DNA from: Anthoceros angustus
Lineage: Eukaryota > Streptophyta > Anthocerotopsida > Anthocerotales > Anthocerotaceae
Direction: 5' to 3'
DNA: 64,000 nucleotides
Assembly (NCBI GenBank): GCA_010909165.1
Contig: MU008189.1
Span: forward strand, 372,001 to 436,000
Both the position numbers and the translations under genes were made by a program. Position 1 is the first letter of the stretch. Each line of letters opens with the position of its first letter. Below are positions 1 to 11,205 of the stretch, one piece after another. Under the pieces are notes generated by a model. It worked only from the letters and a program-made list of their open reading frames with translations. It was not told where the DNA came from and made no database searches.

Positions 1-689
1 CAACATGCCGTGCGTGAACGAGGCCATTGGTAATGCCCAGGAAACAAAGAATGCCTGTGGAGAGCTAGGATGAGCGGTGCGTGTCCGCCACACGCTCTGC
101 TCCCGTGTGGCTGCCTAGCGGCCACACATCGGAACCATCGTGCATAGGTCCTTGAGAAAAAAAAAACAACGCTCTGAAAAAGGAAAGGGGAAGCTAACGA
201 ATGACAGAGGATTCTTGAAATGAGCAACCTGTAAACTTGTGAGAAATCAGCGATAAAACCCTTCAAAAATATATGACCCGAAATCAAGGAGGTCTTGAAG
301 CCACTCCAGGGAATCTATTGCTGAACTCAATCTATGGTTTGACATATAGTACATATGCTGGTGCAAGAGGACTATGAGGAGAGGTGTTCAGCTTGGACTC
401 CAAAGGCCAAAAGGACTTGTGCTAGCGAAGAATGCTACTTGCTCTCCCCTTCAAACATCAGATAGTCATTGTGCAACTCAATTGTTTCGAGAGCCAACCT
501 TTGAAACAAGAGTATCAGATACATTCCGTTCTGTAGAACCAGTAGCAAGGCCGGGTCACAAAGAGGTAGGATTTTCCTTTGACGACCCATGCCTAACATT
601 AATTCTTGAGCGAAGGAGTGCTCTTTCATCAGCAATCCATGGGCCCGGCCCTGAAGGCTCAGCTCCGATGACATCAGAGATTTCCAAGG
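1..689. other. No intact gene; flank of MTP remnant
   Basis: No supported coding region was found. The stretch holds one arm of a 37-bp inverted repeat (334-370) whose partner lies inside the AT-rich ORF at 1753-2316. Positions 435-690 probably correspond to sequence downstream of the MTP pseudogene on the minus strand. Short ORFs on both strands here show no family resemblance. Confidence 0.5.
334..370. repeat. 37-bp inverted repeat, left arm (partner 2039-2075)
   Basis: Positions 334-370 are the exact reverse complement of 2039-2075. The right arm lies within the minus-strand ORF at 1753-2316 and encodes the segment GLTYSTYAGARG. The left arm encodes the same peptide on the plus strand and reaches a stop codon a few bases later. 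It therefore looks like a copied or rearranged fragment of that ORF rather than a chance palindrome. Confidence 0.8.
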
Positions 690-1480
690 TTGTGTGGGAG
701 TGCAGGAAAGGGCGAGGTTCTGCCCTGACATGATGTGGGCGGTGAAAGAAGGCATATGGATGCACAAAGGCGCGGCAGCATTTCCAGATTCCCCTGCAGA
801 GACTGAGATATTGTGCGAGCATCTGCAAGAGGAAGGGTCTCTGGAAAATCTAGGTCCACCTGCAACATGCAAACGGAAAAGAAAGATGAGAACTTGTTGG
901 TACTCAAGACTTGGGACTAGTAGTTACTGAGATATTGTGCGAGCATCTGCAAGAGGAAGGGCCTCTGGAAAATCTAGGTCCACCTGCAACATGCAAACGG
1001 AAAAGAAAGATGAGAACTTGTTGGTACTCAAGACTTGGGACTAGTAGTTCAAGAGCAGCGGGCCATCTTGATGAGAAGTTGACAAGACCCCACAGAGAAG
1101 AAAGTTCCCACTGTGTAGCCTCGGACGGCCCGGATCTGCTCGATGTGCTGGTCGTGGTTGAATGCCATGTATGTCACTTTCTGCAAGAACTCTGGGGATG
1201 CTGATTTGCCAACAAGAGAGGCTGCCAGACAGACACATGGTTATCCTCACTAGGTGGCTGTGAAGCATGTAAGGCTATGGATGCCTGAAATATACTAATC
1301 TGCATGTTCCAGAATTGTTCTTGACCAGACGGTGATAGTATACAGAGCCAAAATGATGGCCCCACAGGATCAAGCCACCATGTAACCCTGGCAAGAAAAG
1401 GCCTGCAGTCAGGCCTACAACATTTGTGCTGATGTCAAAATAGTGATCCTGCCCCAGCACCGCCACCCAGATCAGTTAAA
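690..1480 (-). pseudogene. Decayed Mn-type cation diffusion facilitator (MTP8-11 clade) remnant
   Basis: Read on the minus strand in order, several frames give pieces of the C-terminal half of a plant metal tolerance protein (Mn/proton antiporters of Golgi or vacuole). They are a GQDHYFDISTNVVGL segment near 1450, WWLDPVG then (after a 1-nt shift) IILALYTITVWSRT near 1350, SLVGKSASPEFLQKVTYM near 1200, VDLDFPETLPLADARTISQ near 870, and AFVHPYAFFHRPHH near 750. Old splice acceptors still precede some blocks. At least two frameshifts, the missing N-terminal half (transmembrane segments 1-3) and a 124-bp internal duplication covering an acceptor plus exon start all argue for a pseudogene. Assignment to the Mn-CDF family rests on remembered family motifs such as AQDHFFDVxTN and WWIDPVGAIILALYTI. 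Confidence 0.8.
802..1049. repeat. 124-bp tandem duplication inside the MTP pseudogene
   Basis: Positions 802-925 and 926-1049 are two copies with almost no difference (one visible substitution near 839/963). On the minus strand each copy holds the 3' end of an intron, its acceptor, and the beginning of the exon coding VDLDFPETLPLADARTISQ. The duplication is recent relative to the decay of the surrounding gene. Confidence 0.9.
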
Positions 1481-1752
1481 AGTGAGAAGCTATTGACCCC
1501 AGCTGTTGCCTGCAATGTTGCGGTGAAAACACCAGGCGAACACATTCTAGAACAGGAGGAACGCCTGGGCGTAGGCAGATGTGTCGGACCCCTGTTCGAA
1601 GTTGCAAAAAGATTCAGCAGCGTCTCCTCTTAGAGCCTTCTGGGCACATAACCTACATATCCAATACCTAGATACTTGTGTAGCATAAGGGCAATATAAA
1701 GCAGACTACCGTATGATCTTAATATTTTTATAAGTCACATATTTATAAAAAT

Positions 1753-2316
1753 TTAATTCAGGATTATCCGCTTGTGAGGATATAGACTACAACATCCAGG
1801 TACTACACAATTATATAATATATCTAAAAAACTAATATTATCATGAAATCCAAGAACACATTTTGAGTCTATTTGGCTTGGACAAGCATCCAAGTCCTCC
1901 TCAACCATGTTAATACCTCCAGCGAATTGAGGGGCTGGACATTTTTGTATCAATTGTAGTCTTGCTGCTTCTAAACAAATTTTTAGTTGTTCTTCAAACA
2001 AGAAAGGAATTATAACATTTTCATCACCCATCATTGAACCTCTTGCACCAGCATATGTACTATATGTCAAACCATTCGTTCCTCTGCTTTGTACCTCAAC
2101 CCATCTTCCATGTCCTTCACTGAACAATGTATTGGCGAGTTCCTCAGCTTGCACCACAGCATGAAGTGCCGTATACATTCGTAAGTTTTCTTGTGTGTCT
2201 TCTGGATCTGGATGTACTTCACCAAAACATGTAAAAAAGAGACTAGGTTTGTACACAACAGCTTCATGAAATCTGAACACTAAAAACAATAAGAGTATAG
2301 CACTTACATGCACCAT
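1753..2316 (-). CDS. Unidentified AT-rich ORF
   Basis: A 187-codon ORF with no family I recognise. It has a hydrophobic N-terminus (residues 1-20), then a soluble-looking segment with YTALHAVVQAEEL and GLTYSTYAGARGSMMGDEN. Its base composition is much more AT-rich than the mannanase gene next door and resembles the 20.8-26.4 kb island. The first about 30 bases after the ATG resemble a splice donor, and a TTTTTAG acceptor follows 28 nt later, too short for a normal plant intron, so the N-terminus is unsure. It may be the end of a longer broken gene. A fragment of it is found inverted at 334-370. Confidence 0.35.
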   Translation of the reverse strand: MVHVSAILLLFLVFRFHEAVVYKPSLFFTCFGEVHPDPEDTQENLRMYTALHAVVQAEELANTLFSEGHGRWVEVQSRGTNGLTYSTYAGARGSMMGDENVIIPFLFEEQLKICLEAARLQLIQKCPAPQFAGGINMVEEDLDACPSQIDSKCVLGFHDNISFLDILYNCVVPGCCSLYPHKRIILN

Positions 2317-3265
2317 GTTGTGCCTAAGTGTTCTCTTGCAAGGATACCATATCTATCAATAAATATAAAAAATATAAAATGACCTTTGACTTTGAGAATA
2401 GACAGCATGTTTCGTTTCGTGAGTATATATATTCTATTAGATCTGCATATTCTTATGTCTCATTCTACTGTTGTTCAACAACCATGTCTATAACAAAATC
2501 TATTATGCAGTAGCCACATTCTACTATTGTTCGTAAGAAAATACAATGCTTTTGGTATATTGGATAGATGTGAACATCTATTTGATTGGTAACTTGATCA
2601 CTTAAGTGTGTTTCGTATTGTGGTTGAGTGCAATGGAAGACAAGATATGTTAAATGGAGTCTTCGGATTCTCCGGTTAAACAAACTCTGTAATGTATCTT
2701 AACTTTGCATTTACGAGTTTGGAGCATAAGAAGTTCAACAACAAAATAATCTATTTATAGCTTTATTGATTAATATTTAAATTTATTTATAACTTTATAT
2801 CTCACTAATATTATCGATAGGTAAGTCTTATCCAGGTAGACTGTAGGTAGGTAGCAATATGATGATAATAGGTAATAATAACGGGAAGACTGGGTGGGTC
2901 ATAGTTCACACGCTCCGCTGGGCCTCGGCGCGCATAACGTGAAACCCAGAAGGGAACAGAGTAAAAGATGGATCCAGCTGGGGAGCAGTAACGTGTCAGT
3001 TTGTGGACTAAAAGGTGGGGTTCGCATGGACGCTCAACTTGGCCGAAACCCGGTTTCCACGGGCATACGGCAACCGGTTTGGGGGCATGCCTTGATTGGT
3101 GTCATGCGATGTCACTGGCGGGAATGTCGTTTGCTCCGGGGCTCCGATCCCGCGAGCTGAAGCGAAGCCTCGAGACTGGCTGCCTGGCCGGTGCATCGAC
3201 AAGCGACAGAGGCGCATTGCTGGATCTGCGTATGCGGACTCGGTGCGACCGGAAGCCTGGCACCG
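2317..3265. other. Intergenic: AT-rich stretch, then mannanase promoter/5' UTR
   Basis: Positions 2317-2890 are AT-rich with no supported ORF. GC content rises abruptly near 2890 at the approach to the mannanase gene. Overlapping ORFs on both strands at 2890-3640 are shadows of the GC-rich first exon and leader. Confidence 0.5.
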
Positions 3266-5254
3266 ATGGAGGCTGCAGGCGATGCGCGGGCTCCTTCGCT
3301 CGCGCGCCCCGGGCTCGCGGTCATCGCTGTCCTGCTCATCTGCGGAGCAGCCACTGCGGTTTCCCAGTCCGAGGACTTGCGGGACAAGTTTGTGACAGTC
3401 AGTGGCGTGCAGCTGGCCGTGGACGGGAAGCCGTTCTACGTGAACGGATGGAACTCGTACTGGCTCATGGCCAAGGCCGCGGAGCGTGTTTTCGAGCTCC
3501 AAGGCTCGGGCAGCAATCTTGAAGGCGGTTGGGAGAAGGCCGGCGCGCTGGAGGAGGTGAAGCAGGTCCTGGAGCACGGGTCGAAGCTCGGGATGACTGT
3601 GTGTCGGACCTGGGCCTTCAGTGACGGCGGGTACCACGCGCTGCAGATCGCGCCGGGCCGGTACGATGACGTCGTTTTCAAGGTATGGTTGTTGTCGGAT
3701 TGAGTTGTTTGAGTTGAGAGATGGTGCGGAGGCGGTGGTGGAAGGTGTTTAAATGCTTTAGGCTTCTGATCTTTTCGTGTTGTAAAGGTGAAGAGTTGGA
3801 TGTGGAATTTGGATCTTGGAGTTTGTGTCGACGTTGGTGGAGGCCGGTGTGAATTGTCTGCTTAGGAGTGTATGAACGTTGCCAGATTCCGGTGGTTGGT
3901 ACAAGGCCGTAAATGTAGGTGCGAAGAGTGTGTACCTAGCTTACACATGGCGCGTGCTGTAATTCTAAGGTCGTATGAAGCGTTCTGGATCGTGACCTAA
4001 TCTGGAGACTTTGTTTGGAGGCAGGCCTTGGATTATGTGGTGGCAGAGGCAAGGAACCACAATGTGAAGCTGATTCTGTGCTTGGTGGACGACTTAGCCT
4101 CATTTGGTGGCAAACCGCAATATGTCAAGTGGGCCGTTGAGGCTGGTCATCACCTGAGCCTCCCGTCCAATGATTCATTCTACTCTGACAATTTCATCAA
4201 GAATTATTACAAGAGACATGTGATGGTGAACAGTGCGTCGTTTGTTCTGCGAAAGTTCTGCTGTTATGTGCTGCTTCAGTTGCATCTCAGTGACAGGATC
4301 GTTCTGTTGCTACAAATTGCAGACAGTGCTTACTCGGGTCAACACAGTGACGGGAGTGGCCTACAGGGATGATCCTACGATCCTGGCCTGGGAGCTGGTG
4401 AACGAGCCTCGGTGTGCTTCTGATCCCACTGGTCGCACCTTAAAGGTAATCACTGACATACACTGAGGTGTCTGTGTCGTCTTTCAGAAATTGCAATTGA
4501 TGGACACGTTTGTCTGGCTGGGGAGCTGATATGAGGAACCTCGCAGGCTTGGATCAAAGAGATGGCGGCCTATGTGAAGATGCTGGATAGTAAACATCTT
4601 GTCACGGTTGGGATGGAGGGCTTCTACAGTGGAGCCAAAGATGCAACCCTCAACAGGCTTGGTGCCAATCCTGCTGGGGGTTGGGCTCAATGGCTTGGCA
4701 CTGACTTCATCGACCAGAACAAGCTTGAACATATTGATTTTGCCTCAGCACACGGGTATCCTGACACCTGGTGAGCCTCTGCTGATACCAATACACAAGT
4801 TCTGCACGAGCCCTAGCTAGGCAAGTAATTGACTGATTCCTGTTGCAGGGTGCCTTTTCTTGCCCCTGCGGCGAGACTAGATTTCTTCAACAACTGGATA
4901 GACGTGCACATTGAGGATGCGCAACAGCAACTGGGGAAGCCAGTTCTCTTTTCAGAGTTTGGCATCTCATCAGAGATGAAGGATTTCGAACCGGAAAGCA
5001 GGCACAGGTTGCTCACTTCCATGTTTCAGAAAATATGGGAGTCCGCGAAGGCAGGCAGAGCAGGTGCAGGGTCACTGGTTTGGCAATTTGTCGCACCCAA
5101 CATGAACAGGTTGATCGACTCGTTCTCGATTGTGCCCACTCGGCATCAGCATGTCGCGGAGCTTTTCTCTGCCCACTCATGCCGATTGCTGACATTGTAC
5201 AATCCTCTGCACGCCCAAGCATGTGCTCGTCTAGAACAAGACAAGGCGAACTAG
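3266..5254 (+). CDS. Endo-beta-1,4-mannanase, GH5 family, secreted
   Basis: This enzyme hydrolyses internal beta-1,4 mannosidic bonds of mannan and glucomannan in the cell wall. Five exons (3266-3682, 4025-4225, 4323-4445, 4547-4770, 4849-5254) join in phase to a 456-residue protein, the usual size for plant MAN enzymes. The N-terminus has a signal peptide (hydrophobic [13 protein letters not shown]). GH5 hallmarks are GWNSYWL early, [10 protein letters not shown], the acid/base Glu in WELVNEPRC (about residue 234) and the nucleophile Glu in LFSEFG (about residue 357). The ATG at 3266 is chosen because its CACCGATGG context is good and it leads straight into the signal peptide; an in-frame upstream ATG at 3191 is less likely. 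It converges on RNase H2B with about 560 bp between stops. Confidence 0.93.
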
Positions 5255-5818
5255 TTAGTTTTTAGGGTTCGTGAAGTACGGGGGTGTCAGAGACCTGCAA
5301 ATAGATGTAAACCTTGTACTTTCTGGGGTGAAACCGTGGGTGTATACTGTAGCAATAAGTACCGTGGTCCCAGGTGGTCCCCAGGTGCTGACGGCAATGG
5401 CTGTCCTGTGAAGAGCGTTAAAAGCAAAAGATCAAGGCCCTGCTCCCTCCGAGACGTTTGTACTTTTGTCACAACGGCCGACCGTTTAAAAACTTTAAAT
5501 ACAATGCACTGTACGTGTGTACGTGCTGTACATATGTACACGCTTGTCGACTGTGTGCCCAAGGAGCAAAACGATCGGTGAATGTACAAAGCTACCCGCA
5601 CGTATCGTGCCATGATCAATTTTCGATAAAATTACATTAGAATTTATGGACTAGCAGGCTTTCCGAGTCTGGTGTCTGGTGGAAAACGGTAACCCCAGTT
5701 GGCAAGTTTGCCAGGGCGTCCAGTGACTCCCACACCGGCCCAGGCGTGAATTATGACCTACACCTGTTCCTTTACTTAATAGATACCGACACCTGTCGCC
5801 TCCCGTGAAAACATCGTA
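5255..5818. other. Intergenic between convergent genes (mannanase and RNase H2B 3' UTRs)
   Basis: No coding potential was seen. It probably contains both 3' UTRs. Positions 5505-5545 are rich in GTACGTGT/GTACATATGTAC, making a small self-complementary patch. Confidence 0.5.
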
Positions 5819-7383
5819 TCAGCGCGGTCGTACGAAGAAACTGGTTATTTTGCGTGAACCAGCGGCAGCAGAGGCTGATTTCTTGGTGGAGCCTTTCTGA
5901 CCATTCGAGGCAACCTGCAAAAGGGACTGGTTTAGTTTGAGGAAGATGCTATAATGGCAAGCCTATGCAGAGTCTACAGCCGAGAATGTCTTACAGGTAC
6001 GGGTTTCATGGGCTCTGCTAGAAACATGTTCGTCTGCGAATCAGAGCGAGCCTTTTTATGGGCGTCAAAATCCACCCTGCAGGAAGTAGAGCTAGGTCAG
6101 AAGGTAGCATGCATCCAGAACAAAACATACACACCAAGGTGTCCTAGGACGGCAGTGCACCTTAAATGGGTACAAAGCCTCTGAAGCCATGGATCCGGCT
6201 TCAGGTATTCCCCAAGCACACCCACAGCATGCACCTCTGCACACAGGTAGGAGATGTTACAGCATTTCCTCAGCTGGTGGAATAATTCTGAAAAGAACAG
6301 GGTTGTTTAAATGTGATGTGAGCCTTACTCATATCATCTTCACTTAGGGAGCCGTATGGACCAGCTTTAAGGGATGCCAAAGCTCTTGAAGTCTGCCTGA
6401 CCTACAACCCATGCCACTTGTGCTTCAGGTTCCTGTCTTCTAAGACGAGATGCAAGCAGACGGTGCCCAGACAAAGCGCACCTTGCAACAGAGCCATGCC
6501 AAAGCCTTGTTGTCATCCAGCCTGTAGTACTTGACCGAACCCAGTTCTGACAGGTTTCACACAGCTTGTAAGGTGCCATGAGCGGACGACATGCAATGCC
6601 AGCACCGGGACTGGACTCTCACCTCGGACTTCACACACAGCTTGAAGTGAGCTCCCAAGGAGAGGCAACAAACGAATGTAACTGGGATACCCATCCACAT
6701 CCAGAACCTCGTCCAGTGCCCTGAACTTGCCTGCGTCATCACCTCTCTGGACCGACACAATCGTCAGCTAAAGTTCGCCAATGAATCGTGCAACAGCTGT
6801 GGATATCCAGGCACTCACTTTCATGCGGGCTTTGTCCAGGAGTGGCAGCAGGAGAAAAATTGGATCAACAGGTGATGCCACGTATAAGCTCCCATCTGCT
6901 TGCATGATCCCCATTGCAGGAGGCAACTCTCAAACACGTCAGTCACATCTGTACACTCAGCACCACCCAAATGCCGAAATAAGGTAGAAGAACCCAAGTA
7001 GTATCTCAACAAAAACAATGCCTGGGCGCTCCATTGCCGCACCTTCAACCACAGAGTCGCCTATAAACCAGGACCCATACCGTTGCTTGAACCAGTGAAC
7101 CTCCTGAACCGTTCCATCCATTATCATGTACAAAGCCTTGCTTCCTACCCCGCCAAGAGAAAACGGCATCACATCACATCGTCACAGTGACTGAAGCATG
7201 CAACAGTCAGACGACTGCCATCCTGATTGCATTTCACTGAGCTGACCAGGACAGCCATGGTTGTTTACCGGATTTTGGGTTCTGCAAATGTACAAACTTG
7301 CCATCAAGCTCCTGACTTGTGCATTCGGGTTTGCTCAATGAGGGAGCTGTCAGAACAAGCCAGTTGCACCTAGTCAGTCCCAT
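5819..7383 (-). CDS. RNASEH2B: Ribonuclease H2 subunit B
   Basis: Non-catalytic B subunit of the heterotrimeric RNase H2, which removes ribonucleotides from DNA and RNA:DNA hybrids in the nucleus. Nine exons join in phase: 7383-7269, 7144-7043, 6895-6819, 6746-6623, 6546-6482, 6401-6329, 6287-6161, 6076-5995 and 5914-5819, giving about 286 residues. Diagnostic segments are HWFKQRYGSWFIGD, DGSLYVASPVDPIFLLLP, RGDDAGKFRALDEVL, YYRLDDNKALAWLCCK and VLGEYLKPDPWLQRLC. The last exon ends in RKITSFFVRPR after a Lys/Ser/Ala linker. This resembles the PCNA-interacting (PIP-box) tail of animal RNase H2B. The start was chosen for N-terminal length matching plant homologues. The gene diverges from the RNA methyltransferase gene across 354 bp. 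Confidence 0.9.
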
Positions 7384-7737
7384 CACATGACCCAACCTGC
7401 AGCTGATGACTGTATTAGCATGTACCATGTGCAATAAGAACGCGGATGTCCGAGCTCGGGTTGCGTGAACACATGGCCACAACCAATCTTTGCTTCTTCC
7501 TCCACCCAGCCCTCAGGAACTATCGTATCTTGTTGGTCGCCTTTCCCGCGGGAAGCAAAATAATCCACGATTATGTACATCGTGAATCTATCAGAAACGT
7601 TGTTAATATTACAGGATTGCCGCCCTAAAGTGACAAATGTTTCAAGACGTCTCTCAAATTGTTTGTCTGGAGGCCGGGAATGTTTGCTAGCCGTGGCTGC
7701 GCGTTGACCAGTGTTCACGTCGACGATTGCCAGCAGT
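7384..7737. promoter_or_regulatory. Divergent promoter, RNASEH2B / RNA methyltransferase
   Basis: This is 354 bp between two start codons pointing apart, and no other gene fits here. It must carry both promoters and 5' UTRs. No clear TATA box or telo-box was recognised. Confidence 0.55.
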
Positions 7738-10700
7738 ATGGAGCTGGTTAGTAGGGCTCTGGGATGCTCCAAGCTATTAATGCCAGCAGGAAGTTGTTGC
7801 AGCAGCACCAGCAGCAGCCTTGCTGCATTGTATGGTAGAACCGACTCCAGTGTGGTTGCTGGCAAATTGAGGGACAGCATTGTCTGCGCACCTAGGGCTC
7901 CGATTTTCTGCCAAGCCAGCACCTCAGCGGTGACAGAGAACCCAGCGAAGGAGAGGGGAGTGGGCCTGCAGGGCTTTGTGGAGGAGGAGAAGAAGAAAAA
8001 GCCATTGAAACAGCACAGGACGTGGAATGCGGGGCAGAGAACGTCGGCGGACAAATTCGAGAAGAAACTGAAGGAGCTGAAGCGATCCGCGGACAGGGAG
8101 GCCCGTTCTGGTGCAGCTGATGGCAGCAGTCTGAACCAATATCCAATTGCCCAAGGGACTGGTGTGAAGGCTTTTAGTGAAGATGGCTTTGATTCCGACA
8201 AGGATGAGTTGGAGTTGGAGTGGGACGAGGAGGAGGAATTGGCTGCAGCACAACAAGTAGTGCCCTTAGAGAACGCATACTCGAGAAGCGAATTGAATTG
8301 TCAACACTTTTCAAGGTGTGAAGCTGTTGCTTGTCAGGCTTTACAAATTGGCTTCTTTCCCACTGAGATGATGATAACTGTCCTTGACTTAAATTTTGCC
8401 CGTAGATGCTCAGGATGTGTGTTGGATACTGCCTTGGACCGTCCTCCTGTTCTACGGGAAGCTGAGAACTATTTTACCCAGTTTGGGATCCAGGACTTCT
8501 CTTTCTATTCGGGCAACGTGGTAGGTTTGCAGTTTTACAGTCATTTTATGCACAGGGCATGATGCTGTTTCTCACCAGCATTTCGCTGCTGAACTTTTGG
8601 GCACTGCTTGAAATTGAGAGCAGCTGCTGTAGACTTCACTCAGTAAGCGTAGGTTGGTGCAGTGGGAGTGGAGGTGCAGGGCAAAGCTTGCGGTTAGGGG
8701 CACATCAGACAACCCACAGATCGGGATTTATGAGGAAGGGAGTCATAGCGTTGTTAGCATTCCAGCATGCCGGGGTACTTTATTAATACATACTCATGCA
8801 TCTTTTCTCCGATTGTTTTCTCTAGACGTTTATGAAACTTATATCGGTGACCATTGCGTTTTGGTGTTGCAGTCCATCACCCAAGAATAAACGAAGCTGT
8901 GGAACTACTCAAAGCAGGTTCATCCTAGAATCCATGCCATTCTGCACCTGGTGGTTAACACAGATGACCTGGAAGTTGTCTACACTTGTTTCTATTTAAC
9001 AAAGCATATATCTCTGTAGGGTCGTCCCTGCCTAGGCTGTACCCTGACAGAGTGTTTGCCCATACCAGCAATCAAAGAGCTCAGTATTCAGCCATATGAT
9101 GAGTCTTCTGGAAGTGGGGAGCTGCGATATGTCCAGGTATACCAGCTGGCCCCGTGTTTGTCTGTAAGGAACGTGGTTAGGATGCTTCCTTGGGGATGGC
9201 GTTAATACGTTTTCTTCTTTCCCTCTGACGCAGATGGTGGTGTCCACACACAATACCGCCTTGCCAGATTCTGAACGATATGCGAACGGTATGTTTTTTT
9301 TTAACTTTGCAATCAGTAAGGAGTTTTTTCTTAATGCTTCTAGCAAGTCATGGCTTCCTGAGTGTGATAGACAGTTGGGCTTGTCGTCACTCTGTGCAGG
9401 CAAAGTCCAGATAAGTCTAGTTTGGAATGCCAGGAGTGAAGACTCGTTTGAGGCAAGGCAACTGAAGCCAACTGCTGAGGTGGCCTCCTTTTTCACCCTA
9501 CCCTCCCGCTTTTTGGTGATCCCAGTGCCTTCTTTCGTATGTCTGACTGTGTATAGGCCGCTATATGTGTAGCTTCTGTGGCAAAAGGGTGGAGTGAAGA
9601 GTACCAAGCCCATCATACACTCTGTATGGGCAAACTTCCAGACAACCCGCACAAATGTTGGTGACGTCTGTAGTTTGCATTATTTCCTGCATGGCGGGTT
9701 GAGCACAGCCCCCACTGAGACCTGCTTACTTTGCAGGTCATTTTCGGAGGAAGGTGGAGGCATATGCTTGGAGAGAGAGACTCCTGGGAACGTTTGGGCG
9801 GTGTCAATATCTGTTTTACTCCTTCCTCTTTTGGGCAGGCTAATCTCCAGGTCTCAGAGAGCATGGGTCGCGTCATCAATATTACTGGCATGCTGTTCGT
9901 TGTGTCGACTAAGACGGCTAGTGTTTTCAGAAAGTTGGGGCTTTTCTTTACACCTTGTTTGTCTGTTGTCTCTGGGGACAGGCTTTTGATGCGCTTCTCA
10001 GGAGACTGCAAAGATTTGTAAAGCATGGGAGTAAAGTTGTTGAGCTTTATGCTGGTGTGGGCACTATTGGCCTTAGTCTAGCAGTTCAACGTAGCTGCAG
10101 GTACTAAAAAGCATTTTGTTTTCTCTTTATGGGTTTCTGACGTCAGGGTTTTTTGTCATAGCGTAATTTATGAAGTCCGTTCCATAACGCTTTCCGGTGG
10201 TTCTCATGGCTTTTGGTGCAGGGCTGTGAAATGTGTTGAAGTGAACAAAGCATCAAAGGCCCCATTTGAACTGTCCCTTGCACGTCTTCCCGCTTCTGTG
10301 GAATCGAAGATCAGCTGGCACTGCGCTGATGCTTCTGTGGTGAGTTATCCGCATCTGAGTGTGTGGGTCGGATGTTAATTGTAGATCGCAAGGTTCCCAT
10401 AACGTCGGTTCTTCCACCTTGGGCAGACACCAATTCAATGGCTTCAAGGGTCAGAGGTTGTCATTGTCGATCCTCCAAGAAAAGGATTGGATGCAACTGT
10501 AATTGAAGCCTTACGCACCGCATCCCTGCGTGGACAAGGGAAAACCAAACCCCCCAGCAGCATCATCTTGGACAAGTAAGCCATGTTTGCGGTCTTGTGT
10601 TACGCATGACAAGGGCATCATGGCTTTGAGTGAGGTAGAAATGCACTGAGTGTGCAGAGTTGAAAAGCGGCCCTGGATTCTCCGCGCAAAGCAAGCAGCT

Positions 10701-11205
10701 GTGCAAACTGACGGCCCTGAAGACTTGGACTACGATGAGGAGACATGGCCTGAGACGCTAATATATGTCAGCTGTGGTTGGGAGGCCTTCAAGGCGGTAT
10801 GGCTTGCCTCTCTTGCAAGACATGTGTTTACGGGGTAAATGTTTTGGGCAGCATAACTGAACTTGTTGAGTTTGATGTGTGCTTTCCAGGACACGACAGC
10901 TCTGCTATCCGGTAATGCATGGCACCTGGCTGAAGCAGCTGCATTCAACTTGTTCCCCGGAACGAACAGGTTACCATCCTGCCTCCCAGTATATGTTCTA
11001 TGTTGCACCTTTTCGTCTGGTTGATCACGTACCCTAACTGCTGCACGTCCCCTCCTGTCCCATCAGCATGGAGGTGCTCGCTGTCTTCAAACGAGGCAAG
11101 AAAGCGAGGAGCAAATCCAAAGGTACAATCACGAAGGCAAGGTTGGCAAAGGGCAAGGCCAAAAAACATGCAAGGAGCATGCAAAAGTCTCTGTCTTCCA
11201 GGTGA
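7738..11205 (+). CDS. TrmA/RumA-family RNA (uracil-C5) methyltransferase, probably plastid
   Basis: SAM-dependent methylation of a uracil C5 in tRNA or rRNA. Fifteen exons (first 7738-8315, last 11067-11205) join in phase to about 664 residues. In order: a Ser/Ala-rich, Arg-containing N-terminus suggesting an organelle transit peptide; an acidic/basic linker; CQHFSRCSGC, the iron-sulphur-binding cysteine cluster of this family; WRCRAKLAVRG; FTPSSFGQAN; the SAM motif ELYAGVGTIGLSLA; VDPPRKGLD; and the catalytic-cysteine region YVSCGWEAF. The C-terminus is a Lys/Arg-rich tail of about 40 residues. The donor after exon 8 (about 9656) is weak and was chosen to keep TNVIFG in phase. The exact substrate is unknown. 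Confidence 0.9.
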
